Shown: positions 43,082-54,932, counted from the stretch's first letter. The stretch is 64,000 nt of DNA from Phoronis australis (GCA_002633005.1 NMRA01000619.1:87294-151293), one strand, 5' to 3'. The notes: generated by a model not told the origin, from the letters alone. Numbers and translations are program-made.

Positions 43082-45473
43082 TAGCTTACTGTGCTACCTT
43101 GCTGTTGCTTGTTGTTTTGTGCACTACATGTTCTGTGTTCATTACTTGTTCATATGGTCCAAATGTGAATAGTTTTTTTTTAAATATATAGTACAGTAAA
43201 TTCTTCTTGTCACAAGTTTAATTATTTTTTTTGACCATATGTACCTTGTAACTAGTATTTTTCAATTTTTCAAGTATCCCCAGTCACGTACTTTTGTGAA
43301 GTATTTAGTTTTTTTATTGTAAATCCGGCCACATAGGTTTTAGTTACTCTAATATTTTTCGTAGTATAGTTCTTATTTTTCATAATGTATATTAGACATT
43401 GGTCAGTTTATTTTTTACTATTTCATTAGTTAAGGGGGGAGTAAAGGTTGGGTGGTGTTTTTTTTATCATTCTTCTATTTAGGGAGGGGAGGAATGTTGT
43501 GAATGTTGGTTTGTGTGGTCTCGTCTTTCGTGTTGTCTTGTGTGTTCGTGTTTGTCCGTGGGTTTCCGTCAGTGGCCGGATGTTGTAAGTTCTAGTTTTG
43601 TCACGTGACTGGGGAATCGAGAGCTCTCTGTTCGTGTGGCACTGCTGCACGCAGGACGTCTGCGTTTGTGGGTCTTCAACTCAAGCATGTATTCAAGCTT
43701 TCATATGAGTAAAGGTAAGCTGCACGAGAACCTGTGTATCAATTCACAACACTGGCTTCTCAAAATTTGCACTCACAAATACTGCAAACGCATTACAAAT
43801 TGTATCTAACGAGACAGACTCTGTTTCAGTTTTATATAAGCATTGGTTAGGATGACAATAATTCATTTTGAAACAGAACGCAGAATACATGGCAACTCGC
43901 CCGGCGCCAATCCCGACTTCAAGAGCTCATCCGACGAAGACTTCACGGGTCGGATCGTTAGGTTTCACAGGCTATGAGTTCTAACCAGAATACACTATCA
44001 AGAAATACTAGAGAGGCATCGTGAACATGCACAGACAACGAATAGTTCTTTGGTAAGCCGGAATTCTTCAGAGAAATCACTGTCAATGAAATGCAGGCCA
44101 GACACGGAGATGTTTCACGGCCTCATACTTGCTATTAACAGCATACCTTTCATTCTTCACTACCACGAGCCACTTCCTAAGCATTTCAAGCTCTCGAAGA
44201 AGTTGAAAAAACGATATACCCGCTTTCTTCGCAGCTTCATAGTTCGGACAAGCAGGAACGATGCACCGCTATATAGCGGCATTAACTTTGCAGACGAACC
44301 ACTGACATCGCTGCGTCGTTTCTCACCTTCCTCAAAGGTTAACGCGACACCTCTCGGCAAGGTGAGGTCGACCATATAAGAGGCGATGTGGATATAGACC
44401 GATTAAGACGGTAAAAAAGTAATTAAATCGGGTGGCATTCTCCTTTAATAGAGACAAAATTGGACATATGAAATATTAGAGAAGACATTCGAGTGTTCGA
44501 ATTATTAGAGATAAAGATCGACGATAACAACGAGAGCAATGATGGCCTCCGAGACGGTGGTTATCAATGTGAATTATAACAAAAAGTAATAAATTATTTT
44601 CCCGGGTGATGGATTTACTTCAAAATATAATACTTGAACTCTCTTCCCATGTTCGCAAACTTCAGGAACCACGTCGCCTTCGGAACCTCCGCTTTCTGCG
44701 ATGTCGTCTCAACACTTATTATCCGACTGCAGTGCACTAGATAAAACATGTATTCGAAAAAATGTAGTTTTGCCAACACTCCCACTTCGATTTAGAAGGG
44801 AAGCTCTCGGATTTTGAACAATTCTCATACCTCATGGACAAGTGTCAAATTCTCCCTATTTTGATGAAATTCCCCTGGCTTAGTTTTCTGGAAATGTATT
44901 TTGCAGGGTTACTGAGGATGCCGCGGCGACAGAAAGAACTGCCTCACAGGGTTTATTTGCTGCCTATGTTACTTGGTGTTTGTGTATGACCTTGAAATAA
45001 TAAAAAATGCAAGCCAGGTTTTGTGTTTCGCTTATAGTCAAGCTAGCGTTGGCAGATTTTACCAATGTTGATGGCAGTTCTTGTTGTGTGCCCTGGTGCT
45101 TAATTGAAATTTCTCAAAACTTAGCTTAGTAAAGCTTAGTAAATCTCATCACTATTTCCATATTTTCTCTCGCCAAAAATAGCGATCTGAAAAACGACTT
45201 TTCAAGCTCTATGCTAGCGTAGTAAAGCAAATAACGGATCATGATCACCTGAATAGATGTGGCGCTTATCGATTTGTATTCTTTTATAAGAATGGAAATT
45301 TCCATTTTAGCGACCCAAAAAGCATATACGAAATATTTTTTTCCGATGCAAATATGTGTACGATCTATTCTTCACTTGTATGCCTAGTGTACGAACTATT
45401 GGAGATAAACGACACGTTTCAAGGGTCCTGTACGAAATAATAGAGTGTACGAATTAATAGAGAAAACACCGTA

Positions 45474-46085
45474 CTTATACTGTCGATTTTTTGTGTCAGT
45501 CACCAATCGTATGTCAAAAGTATGAAGAGTAAATAATACTTACCGTCTCATATTTTCAATTACTAACTTGTATTATGTTGCATTATATTGTGTTGTGCGG
45601 TGGTCCTCAACAAAGCAACTTGCCTTTTAGGATCACCACACTCACTCACATATGATCCAAGTTAACAAACATATTATCTCACGCCGAAGTGTGCGGTTGT
45701 CAATTTCATCTGGATCGTTATGTAGATTTGATCTTCCTAAACTTCGAAAGGCAGGTGCCCAAAGGAAGTTTCAGCAGAAAACAATAAATCGTGACACTGA
45801 TCATGATGAAAAACAAAATGCCTCGAGCTTTTCATGAGATTTATGCTTTATGTAAATTCCGTGTCAAATGGACAAAAATGCTACAAGTAGACAGTAGCAT
45901 GTCTTCAAATAAAAGAAACAGACAAAACTTAATGACAGACTGACACACTTGACAAAATTTTCTTGCACCAAGTTATGATTTTCAGCTTTATTGATTGCAC
46001 TATGGTATACACAATTTTTTTGAAAATGGGTTCATTACTTCCTTATATAATTAACTAAATATCTGGAGATGCACCATGCTTTTTC
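45474..46085. other. No recognisable gene
   Basis: AT-rich sequence right of the outer TA element. The 61-codon frame at 45652-45837 has no recognisable similarity. Confidence 0.5.
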
Positions 46086-46089
46086 ATCA

Positions 46090-46490
46090 ACGACATCGGG
46101 AATTTGCAACTGAGACAGGTGTAGATTAATTCACACATGAAACTACAACATTTGTTCTTAACAACAGAGACAGGCGTACATCAATTCACACGTGAAACTA
46201 CACACTTAATTCTCAACAGCAGACAACTCACACATGAAGCAACAACATTTATTCTTAACAACAAACAGACACACATTAACCCACAGGTGAAACTGGAACA
46301 TTAATTGTCAACAGTACATAACTCACATGTGAAACAACATTTATTCTTAACGACAGGGACAGGCGTGCATCAACTCACATGTGAAAATACAGCATTAATT
46401 CTCAATACCAGATAACTCCCATGTGAAACTTAATTATTCTTAACAACAGAGACAGCCGTGCATTAACTCACATGAAACTACTTGGAACAA
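46090..46490 (+). repeat. Two-part minisatellite, about 95-bp higher-order unit
   Basis: Alternating segments of roughly 53 bp (TGAAACAACATTTATTCTTA, ACAGAGACAGGCGTGCAT) and 42 bp (ATTAATTCTCAACAGCAGA, TAACTCACATG) repeat about four times with drift. The junctions are all CACATG/TGAAAC-like. Confidence 0.8.
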
Positions 46491-46494
46491 CATG

Positions 46495-47479
46495 GTGAAA
46501 AGCAAGAAGTACAAGACATACAGTAAAATCTAAGCTAAATGGATAAAAGATTTTTTTCCATGAATGATGTGCAGCAACAAATTAAATGCTTTTCCATGTT
46601 CAGGCTTCATCCCACACCTACTATCAGAAATTGTGTGGGCAATCAAAACCAAGTTATCAGCCTTTGAAAAATACAATACCGTATTATTCAGAAAGTGTTA
46701 TCGTAGCCCAGTACAATATAGTCTAGAAATACCAAAGATGACTACATACATAAGAAAGGGCCTGAAACAACCAGGTCACTTGTTTTGTTGTTTTTTTTTT
46801 GCCCTGGTACTTCTTTCATGTAAAAAGGAAAAAGATTTAAGCATCTAGAAGAACACTTCACTAACAATAATGTGAACACTATTCCAATATGCTCCACTGC
46901 ACAAACTAGCAACACCACTCAACTTTGTTAGTAAAATGTCATTTGGTTGATAACATGACAAATACTGGTGACTCTGGGGTTCCAACTAATGCACCTCATG
47001 TACACTCCCATTTTCTGTTATGAATTCATAAGAGGTTGACAAGAAATGATCTTCAGTCTTAAATCATGATTGCTAACATCAGTCATGGAAAACTTCTTTT
47101 GATCATTTATCATCACTCAGTGACAAGAAATCATACATAATGTCATGACTGATATCAGGAAGAGATAACCAGGAAGGGACAACTAGCTAAACCGCTGTTT
47201 TTGGTCTCTTTCCCCGGACTAATTTCAGGAGTTAAGTTTCATTAAAAGAAAACAGATGATTTCATCAAAGAGAGTAAAGCTTCTTCTACAGAAGGATATC
47301 AAAAAACTCACTTTGAAACCTTAAACAGTGGTGTAATTGTACTTTGAAAATATCGACTTCAGCGCACGCAATCGCAATTTCCCACACGCAGTCATGGGTA
47401 TTTAAGCTCCCTCATTAGCATATCAAATTTGCATACTGTAAATGGGAGTTTTTGAGATTCTCGTCAGTTGTTACATCAA
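46495..47479. other. No firmly recognisable gene
   Basis: Unique sequence without repeats or splice-bounded exons that I can support. A short stretch before 47480 has ATTTGCAT (octamer-type word) and an AT-rich GTATTTAAGC, which might be promoter-like; this is weak. Confidence 0.4.
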
Positions 47480-47683
47480 ATGGCGTCTTTACGTGAGTTT
47501 GTGACAAAAGAATCTCATTGTGACGGATTTTATTCAGCAAGGAAACTTCTGTGGGACACGTTTGTCTTGGCTCCGTTTAGTGAAGTAATATTTGAGGAGT
47601 TGTCCGGCCTCTTCCATGAACTAGGGCGGAATAATACGGTTCGAATTGCCAGAAACAAATGGCGAAGAGCGAGGCCGACGTAG
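47480..47683 (+). CDS. Hypothetical small ORF
   Basis: A 67-codon frame starts at an ATG in good context (CAAATGGCG): MASLREFVTKESHCDGFYSA ... and ends in a basic NKWRRARPT. It has no recognisable domain and no obvious splice donor before its stop. An octamer-like ATTTGCAT and a TATTTAA lie 40-75 bases upstream. It may be a short single-exon gene, a gene fragment or chance. Confidence 0.2.
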   Translation: MASLREFVTKESHCDGFYSARKLLWDTFVLAPFSEVIFEELSGLFHELGRNNTVRIARNKWRRARPT

Positions 47684-48324
47684 TGTTTTGCGTACCGAGT
47701 GAGGTCATGCTCTGCGCGAGAGAAAGTTCACAGAAAATTTATTCGGCCATATGGTGCTACCACAGTTGGACTTGAAGAGCAAATATGAAAATACAGAAAA
47801 TGCTAATTTTGACAACTGATTACTTTTGTCCAATAGCAATTTTTACCATAGATGTGATGTTGATATAAATGCTTTTTCTTTTAGAAAATGCAACACATGC
47901 AACTGGTAGATATTAAATAAAATATCAACTACAGACACTCAATAATAAGATATGGCCAGAGCAAGAACACGTCAGGTTCTTGGGGGGTTTCATTTTCCAT
48001 TCGATGACCAAGGAGTTTGACCCAGTGGCATTAGGCTACTTTACCTTACACTAAGTGTTGAGCAGTGCACAAAAGATAACCAGGAAATAATCATGAGATG
48101 TATTGCCATGATAACACCCTGTTCCCAGTACTGTAGGAGTGTGTTTGTGAATTGGGCTGATAACTGCAGAAGTACACAACTTGATTCACTGATCAAACAA
48201 AGGTGTGTACTTACTCAGTGGTACAGAAGGAGCATACTAAGCAAGTGGAAGGTTACAAGTGGCTAAATGTCTGGGACAATGCAGTACCGTAATAACCACG
48301 TCGTAATGTAGCAGTGAAATGATA

Positions 48325-51300
48325 AATGAAAGCGCTCCAAGGAGCGAAACTTGGCAAAATTAACAGAAAAAATGACGACAAGAGATGATGACAAAGATGA
48401 CAGATATGACGACGATGGTGGCGATGATGAACAATACAAGTAATGATAACATTCATGATGAACGTAGATGTCAGAAATCATTAAGAAACTGGATACAGTC
48501 TAGAGTGACACTTGGCGAAATTAACTGAAAAGACGACGACGGATATGATGACGAACATGACGAATATGATGATGATGATGGCGATGATGAACAACATCAT
48601 AACATTCATATGACGAACTTAGGTGTCATAAATCAGTAAGAAATATGCTACAGTCTTGTTAAATAGAACTTAAACCAACATCAATGCAGCAAGAGCGCTC
48701 AACAAAGGAACAGCGCTATCAGAAAATCTCGAATAATTCAAAAAGTAAACGTCCTAGCGAAAAATGAAAAATATCCTCTGAAAGCCTGTTCAAAACTCTA
48801 AGACGTTAGTTGTGAAAAATTCCTTAAATTTTTTGGAAAAACAGAAACTTTGCGTTTTTTTTTGGAAATTTGCAGGGGTTTTTTTGAAATTCAAATTCAA
48901 ATAACTCGAAAACGGTAAGTCTGAGAAAAAAATTGTTACAGTTCATTTGAAAGACTATACCTCAGAGAATCTACATGCAAAAATTCACGTCATTTTCTCT
49001 TCCCGTTTAAAATGGCACCCCACCACGACTGATAATGGGTCAACATGCGCCAGATCCGCCATCTTGAAAGCAACTTCCGGTTTTTAGCTCTGAATAATAG
49101 CATGTCATAAGAAACTAATATCTGAAAAAATCGAAGGAATTGGTCCGATAATGCGCCATCTACCGGAGAAAACGTTTTTACTGTGGAATTGAAGTGCGCA
49201 TGCGCCATGGCCAATATTTCCGCCATCTTTGACTGGAAGTTCGCGATTTTTTTACATATGGATAGCACTTGTCTAGTTCTATGTTTTCACTGATTTTCAG
49301 TTGTGTACTTTTATACCGTAAACTTTCGGGTTAACACCCAAGTTCACTTAACCGCCATCCCCTACTTTAGGTGGATTTTTTATTTATCTGCCCACTGCTC
49401 GGTTAACCGCCCCTCTGCAATTTTTGAAGATTTCCAGTTAAGCGCCCACCTATCGCTTAAGCACCCATCCCCGACTTTTGAAAACTGATAATTACGCGCC
49501 CAGTGCTAAGCAAATACGCGATTACCCATTTTTAGATAAAAATCGATGATAACAAAGAATGCAACGACAGCGTCGGAGACGGTGGTTTAGCAATGTGAAT
49601 TATAATACAAGTAACAAATTATTGTCCCGGGTCACGGATTTGCTTCAAAATGTAATACCTTCAACGCTTTGTCACTTTATTTTCTTCCCATGTTCGCAAA
49701 ACTAAGAACCCCGCCGGCTTCTATACCTACGATTTCAGCGGTGCCGTCTGCCGCGCTAAGTTTCCGTCTGTGCAGTGCTTTAGAAAAAACATATAATCGA
49801 AAAAATAAAGCCAGAGAAACGTGACAGTGATCTTGCCAACACTCCTAATTCGCTTTAGGTGGGAAGCTCGGATTTTTGAAGAATTCCCTTAACTTTGTGA
49901 ATATTGTTTCCACCTAACTTTTAGCTTTTCCGAATAATTTTGTTTCTTCATTGGCTAGTTTCAACCGGAACAAAATCCTTCCCATTGGAGTCTGAAATAG
50001 TACGGCATAAGCTGACTAAAACTTGGCAGCAGTGGGGAGGGGGCCTAGGGAACATCGAGCCGCGAGATTATCAGATTTGAGACTTCCCGCCGCAGTTATA
50101 AGGAGGCCCAAGTTCAGTGTCAAATAAACACCCGATCAGCTTAAACCTACAGTCGAGCCGCTATACTCTTATACTTTTTACTGTTGCTGTTCTCTTTTGA
50201 TGTGCGACTTTGGTGTGGTGCGTGCGCATGAGTTCCCACGCACTGGAGTGCAAGTTACCTTGACTGCATATATGAGTGACAGGCGACTCATATGCGCGTG
50301 CTCAACCCCGGAAAAAAGGTCTTGACAATTTGTTTGCCGCTGTCTTTTGCCATAAAAAACGAGACGCATATTGAAACAGGCCATTATATTACTCACCGCC
50401 ATTTCCAAGTCACGATCGTTTGAGGGGACATTGCGTGCAAACAGCGGAACCGAACAGTGTCTCAGTACGATATTGTAGGTGATATTCTAATAAGATAATC
50501 TGGAAATCTTGCATATAAAATAAAAAATTTTTCCACCACAAAATTTGGTAACTTGATCGTTCAACAATGAATAGAAACATCGCTGTTTTGTGACGTTTGC
50601 CGTGGTCCGTACATTGGAAATTCCAGGTCGCATGTTACGACTAAATACAAGATGACCAAAATCTCGGCTCGCATTTTGAAAATTCAGGTTACCAATGCAA
50701 CCTGCAGCTCGTTATGCCAAGCTCCGAGTCCCGTTTGCAACAACCCCGACTCGGTAAGGATGCTTTGCTCGCTAGAACTCGCCACTAAATTGAGTGGTAT
50801 AACAAACCACTGGTGCCAGATACCCTTCGTCTTCGAAATAATTTTACCAATGCAGGTACGGGTATGAACTACTTCTTTCTCAGACTCTACTGTACAGGTT
50901 CATTAGACTCATCCCATTCATAGTGTTTGTATTTTTTAAAATCTTAACTATTTGTTTTTGAGTAATGCCTTTGCGGTAACTTTTGATTGACAACTGGCTT
51001 ATGTCTGCATACTTCTGCCGGGCGGTCAAAATAAAACAGCAGCAGAACCTTACGTTGAAAATGTCATTGAATCACGGAGTCTCTAACATAAACATCCCAA
51101 ACACAAAAAAACACCTGAATTAGTTTTTCAAACTTTAATTAAAAATAACTTAAAACTGCTCTCTAACACATGACTGCTGTGACCTATGCAGCACATGGAG
51201 CTTGCACGCGCGCACTTTGCACTGTCACGTCAGTGAGGATAGCTGCAAAGTCACTGGTCGTCTGTGCTCTAGAGGTACAGCTCTATATTAGAGCACAGGT

Positions 51301-51830
51301 CGGCACGGGCTAATCAGCAATTTTGCAAATTTAACTGAAATGATTAATCTGAGGAACATCAGAACCTTTGTTGGGATCATCTGCTATTATGACATTTTTA
51401 CCGTCATTTGGCGACATGGTGAAGCTCGAAAAAGTGCTACGCGTTCCAACTACGTTTAGGGACTGGGATCATGAGGTAAGGTTAACCGCCCACCCCAGTT
51501 GTCTGTTGTAATAAGCGCCCATGTTTGGTTAACTGCCTACTCGCGATTTCTTGAAATTTCACGTTTAAGCGCCCAATGTCTGGTTAACCGCCCACCCCCG
51601 ATTTTTTGGGTTTGCCAATTTAACCACCCAGGGCATTAACCCGAACGTTTATGGTAATTGCGGCTTCTATGAGCATCTGAATCTGAAATTGGAAACGAAA
51701 TGGCCACCACATCCGTCATTTTGAAACCGATCATGACCAAAAACAATAGGCTTCCAGCACTTCCGGATATACAAGTTGTGTATAAATTTTGTGGAAAATT
51801 AGATACTTGCACGTGGTCGTATGGACCAAA
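48325..51830 (-). mobile_element. Helentron-like element copy 2, split by a family 1 transposon
   Basis: Inverted relative to copy 1 (31007-32142). The 3' end (AATGAAAGCGCTCC, hairpin with GGAGCG, ACTTGGCAAAATTAAC) lies at 48325. The tandem core with GATGATGAC-type repeats lies at 48361-48660. Matches to the coding-like middle (GATGGCGGATCTGGCGCATG) run to about 49250. The 5' portion (TTCCGGAAGTRCTGGAAGCC) reappears at about 51660-51800, after the family 1 element at 49316-51654. The terminal palindrome of the 5' end is not clear here. Confidence 0.72.
49316..51654 (+). mobile_element. TA-target TIR element, family 1 (copy d)
   Basis: 2339 bp from CCGTAAACTTTCGGGTTAAC to GAACGTTTATGG, flanked by TA at 49314-49315 and 51655-51656. 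The AACCGCCCA motif runs lie at both ends. It interrupts the Helentron-like copy 2, so it is the younger of the two. No transposase is present. Confidence 0.85.
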
Positions 51831-51834
51831 AAAG

Positions 51835-52990
51835 TCAGCCTGACCATACCCATTCCTCGACTTAAAAAAAATCACGTGGTGGTCGTCGAGACAAAAATTA
51901 ATCGCCCAAAGTTTGGTTATACTTTAATTTGAATTTCTTGTTATGATAATCTGTTCATGGAAATGGACTTACTTCTACAAAGAAAAGCTTCAAAACACTG
52001 TGATCCTTAGAGCGACATTAAACGAGTGCGCTCAGTGAAAGTAAAAATTACACTCTTCCTTGAGTAAACTAAATTATTTACTGGTGTTGAAAAAATTGGC
52101 GTCCTGCCGTTCACTCTGCTGCTAAAATTTGGGTGCCCTCTTTAAGGTCCGCTTTCAGCGCCGTCACCTGTTGCCTTATTGGCCAGTTTCGTTCCCGAGT
52201 TGTTCTTCTTCCAAGTATAACAAGTGATCGAACTGTTCGTACATGTCACAATAATTTATTAGAGCTGATTTCATTTTCTTACAAGTTTTAGTATTTTAAT
52301 ACCAGGAAACCGAAATTCATAAAAAATTTTGCTCCTGCGAAGCTGTCATCATCTCCCGACAGATGTCACAAAATGTTAGGAAATAGCGCATGTTGAGCAT
52401 ACTGTTTTCTTTGTTACAAAAGGCTGAGAATTACGAGATAAAATAACGTTTACTAGATTGTTTTTCAATAAAGCGGCTCCAGCGGGCAAGGCGAGTGTCG
52501 GTTGACACCCAGATATTTGCACGCTCCCCTGCCGGTTTATAGCTCTACATGTTGATATAAGTTTCGCGACTAAGTGACGAGCAGAACTACCCAGGCTATG
52601 TGAAATTTCGGAGTCTAACGGAGCTCAACACACAATGCTACTGGTACCTAGCTGTATTTGAAGAAGGTCTTCATACAGCTAGCTGGCTAGCTAGGCCCAG
52701 AGATGAATCAACGTTACAGGAAAGAAAAATGAAAAAATTTGTGAGTATGCACATGTTGAACTCTTGACTGGACTATGTACTCGCACAGCTAATGACCTAT
52801 ACCTCTTTGTGCTGTATAGCCTTAGTGAACTCACGAAAAACAGCGCTTGCAGTGGGGCTTTACCGAACTAATAAATTTCTAATTTTCAAGGTAAAAAAGA
52901 AAAATGCTGCGCATTATTTAGGAATATGTGGATGCCAGTAACCAACCTTTATACTTACAAAATTCATATTAAAATGCTGAAACATGTAGT
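51835..52990. other. No recognisable gene
   Basis: Unique sequence, with GTGGTCG words beginning near 51814 and again from 53000. No exon can be supported. Confidence 0.5.
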
Positions 52991-52994
52991 TCAG

Positions 52995-53545
52995 GCCTCT
53001 TTTAAATGACTGAGAGAGGGTGGTCGGGGCTGTTAATTTTCGTAGGCATAGACACGATGCACTTTTCTTGAGTCTCCGCAGAGCGCTTGTGGTCAGGGCG
53101 GGCATTTTCCGTCCAATTGACCATGCGCTATAATTAAGTAGGCCTATCTTAGAGAAGGCGCGGTCCCGACAGATAATTTTTGACCATACGACCATGCACT
53201 TTAAATGACTGAGAGAGGGTGGTCGGGGCTGTTAATTTTCGTCCGCACAGACCCCACGCAATTTTGCTCAAGTCTCAGAACACCTGTGGTCGGGCGGACA
53301 TTTTGCATTCAAACGACCACGCGCTATTTAAGTATCTTAGAGAAGGCGTGGTCCCGACAGATAACTTTTGACCATACGACCACGCGGTTTAAATGACTAA
53401 GAGAGTGCCTGTGGTCGGGAGACAATTTTCATTCATACGACCACCCATTCCGTCAGCAGCGTGGTCGGCGGACACATTTCATACACAACGACCACCTTCA
53501 ACTGCATGGTCCATGCGGATAGAATTGATCCATACGACCATACGT
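52995..53545 (+). repeat. 188-bp tandem repeat with inverted GTGGTCG / CGACCAC words
   Basis: The segment AATGACTGAGAGAGGGTGGT (followed by CGGGGCTGTTAATTTTCGT) occurs at about 53007 and 53195, a period of 188 bp. The whole tract is studded with GTGGTCGG and ACGACCACG words in alternating orientation about 40-50 bp apart. Later units (to about 53545) are degraded. Confidence 0.8.
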
Positions 53546-53726
53546 TTTAGTTTGAGTTAAATTAAGCTTTCATAGCATATGTGGTTGGTGGAGACCGCTT
53601 AATCATCTTGTTCAGCGAATTTGGTAATACTGCAGCCTACACGGGCATTTTAGTACAAGTCTAAGTACACAATCTTGTAGTCATTTGATGGTTATTTACA
53701 CAACGTGCGTTATCCTACTTTCAAAA

Positions 53727-53925
53727 ATGGCGTCAGTACATGAGAGAATCGAGTACGGGAAATTCGTTCATAATTTGTGCAACACTGACTGTTTTGAAGC
53801 AAGAATAACGTCGCAAGGAGAGTATAGGCTTTGCCGAGAAAATATGACATTAACTACATTTACCGAAAAGGGTGAATTGGTGGGGACTGTAGGGAGGCAT
53901 ATTTGTCACCATTACCAAAAGAAAG
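53727..53925 (+). CDS. Candidate first exon, IRS/Dok-type PTB-like
   Basis: An ATG in strong context (CAAAAATGGCG) opens a 66-codon frame that ends at a good donor, AAAG/GTGAGG. The peptide pattern FVHNLCNTDCFEARI, then GEYRLCRENMTLTTF, KGELV and HICHHY follows the strand order of IRS-type phosphotyrosine-binding domains (T-D, L-x-G-x-Y-x-L, L-x-L, G-x-x-L, I-R-x-Y), although the usual W-P before the last strand is missing. Such domains dock signalling adaptors to tyrosine kinases. No second exon was found in the next 1.3 kb, which then turns into a LINE relic. The ATG at 53685 in the same frame is a less likely start. Confidence 0.4.
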
Positions 53926-54089
53926 GTGAGGTATAGCCATTGGGGACTTTATTATATAGGGACCCATACTTTTCACTTTTACCAAGATTCCAGCGTATGA
54001 AACTCCTATAAGAGTTTCACCGTCTTGACTGGGGATAGCTGGAGACGGTGGTCGCTGTCTTACGCCAATGCAAGGCAACGGTGCCACAG

Positions 54090-54706
54090 TCATTCAGTCA
54101 CTATTCACAAAGTGCAACGCGCTATGCTTAACGCCCTGCCTAACAGGTATATCCGATCAGTACCGTAACCGCCAGCAGTCCGTCTCCAGCGCTTCAGGAC
54201 TGCTTGGAACAACTGGGTTCGCAACCTAAATAAACAGAAAGATTACAAACTACCAAATACAAAAATCAAAACATGGTTTACCTTTGAACAGACCAGATAA
54301 CTGACAACCGATCAACAGGCGCCACCAGCACCTATCTTGATCTTGATCATGTTTATTATCTTCATAACGAGGTTAGAAAGTTGCTCTCAAGATGGCGCTG
54401 AAACTTTATTGCATATTTCACCTGGGGTGGAGTTATGGCACCTAATCATGAGATAAAATAGCTCATTGTGTGCACCATAACAACGCTCACTCAGTAGCCA
54501 TTCACCTGTGATGATTGGTCTGACAACTGAAGTTGGAAAAGTATAAACGTTGCATGCTGTCGCGCAGCTTTTAAGGGCGTTTACGAATAATAAAAGTGTT
54601 ACACATTAATTGTTTAAGTAGGTTTAGTGTACATTATGATTCCTTTTAAATACCCGGGCGCAGAACAAAATGAAGAAGGCACGCCTACTAACTGGGCGGC
54701 GCATCA
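54090..54706. other. No recognisable gene
   Basis: Unique sequence between the PTB-like exon and a fold-back element. It would be intron if that exon is real. Confidence 0.5.
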
Positions 54707-54707
54707 T

Positions 54708-54932
54708 AGGGGACTAGGGGCAATAGCCCCCACTTTTTTCAGTGCTACGCCGCAAGAGCTTTGTTTGCGTAAACACGCTGGCTGTTGAGAATTTGACCAG
54801 CCAATCACTGGTGTAAAAAAGTTCCCGTTGAAAATTAAGTGTTACTTGTGCTGTACCGACCACCTGGCGGCACGCAGGGAACCAGCGAGGACGGCGCAGC
54901 ACTGAAAAAGTGGGGGGCTAAAGCCCCTTAAG
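54708..54932. mobile_element. Short element with G-rich inverted ends
   Basis: GGGGACTAGGGGCAATAGCC and CACTTTTTTCAGTGCTACGCCG on the left are mirrored on the right by GGCGCAGCACTGAAAAAGTG and GGGGGCTAAAGCCCC, with arms of about 45 bp. No coding content is visible. It looks like a MITE. Confidence 0.65.

Larger units (their letters stand above)
41139..43751 (+). mobile_element. Gag-only LTR retrotransposon
   Basis: The 5' LTR starts at 41139 (TGTTGTGAATGTTGG) and runs into the assembly gap. The complete 3' LTR is 43495-43751, ends in TTCACAACA and is preceded by a purine tract AGGGAGGGGAGGAA. The 4-bp target duplication CTGG lies at 41135-41138 and 43752-43755. Visible LTR bases differ at about two positions, so the insertion is young. 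Only a gag frame lies between the LTRs; no protease, reverse transcriptase or integrase is present. Confidence 0.88.
40006..44444 (+). mobile_element. TTAA-target TIR element (copy C) with internal insertions
   Basis: Termini AGGAGAATGCCACCC and GGGTGGCATTCTCCT are flanked by TTAA at 40002-40005 and 44445-44448. The body equals copies A and B but is enlarged by a small hAT-like element (40627-40785) and the gag-only LTR element (41139-43751). Confidence 0.87.
39935..45471 (+). mobile_element. Outer TA-target TIR element hosting nested insertions
   Basis: Termini CGGTGTTTCCCCTATTAG and its inverted partner CTATTA...AAAACACCG are flanked by TA at 39933-39934 and 45472-45473; a further TTCGTACACT / AGTGTACGAA pair follows inside. 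Most of the interior (40006-44444) is a later TTAA element. The remaining interior (44450-45470) shares a module with family 1 elements (compare 44520-45060 with 4460-5060). Confidence 0.78.

Noticed and set aside
48253-48481. Histidine/serine-rich minus-strand frames
   Set aside because: They translate the ATC/GTC-rich tandem core of the Helentron-like element.
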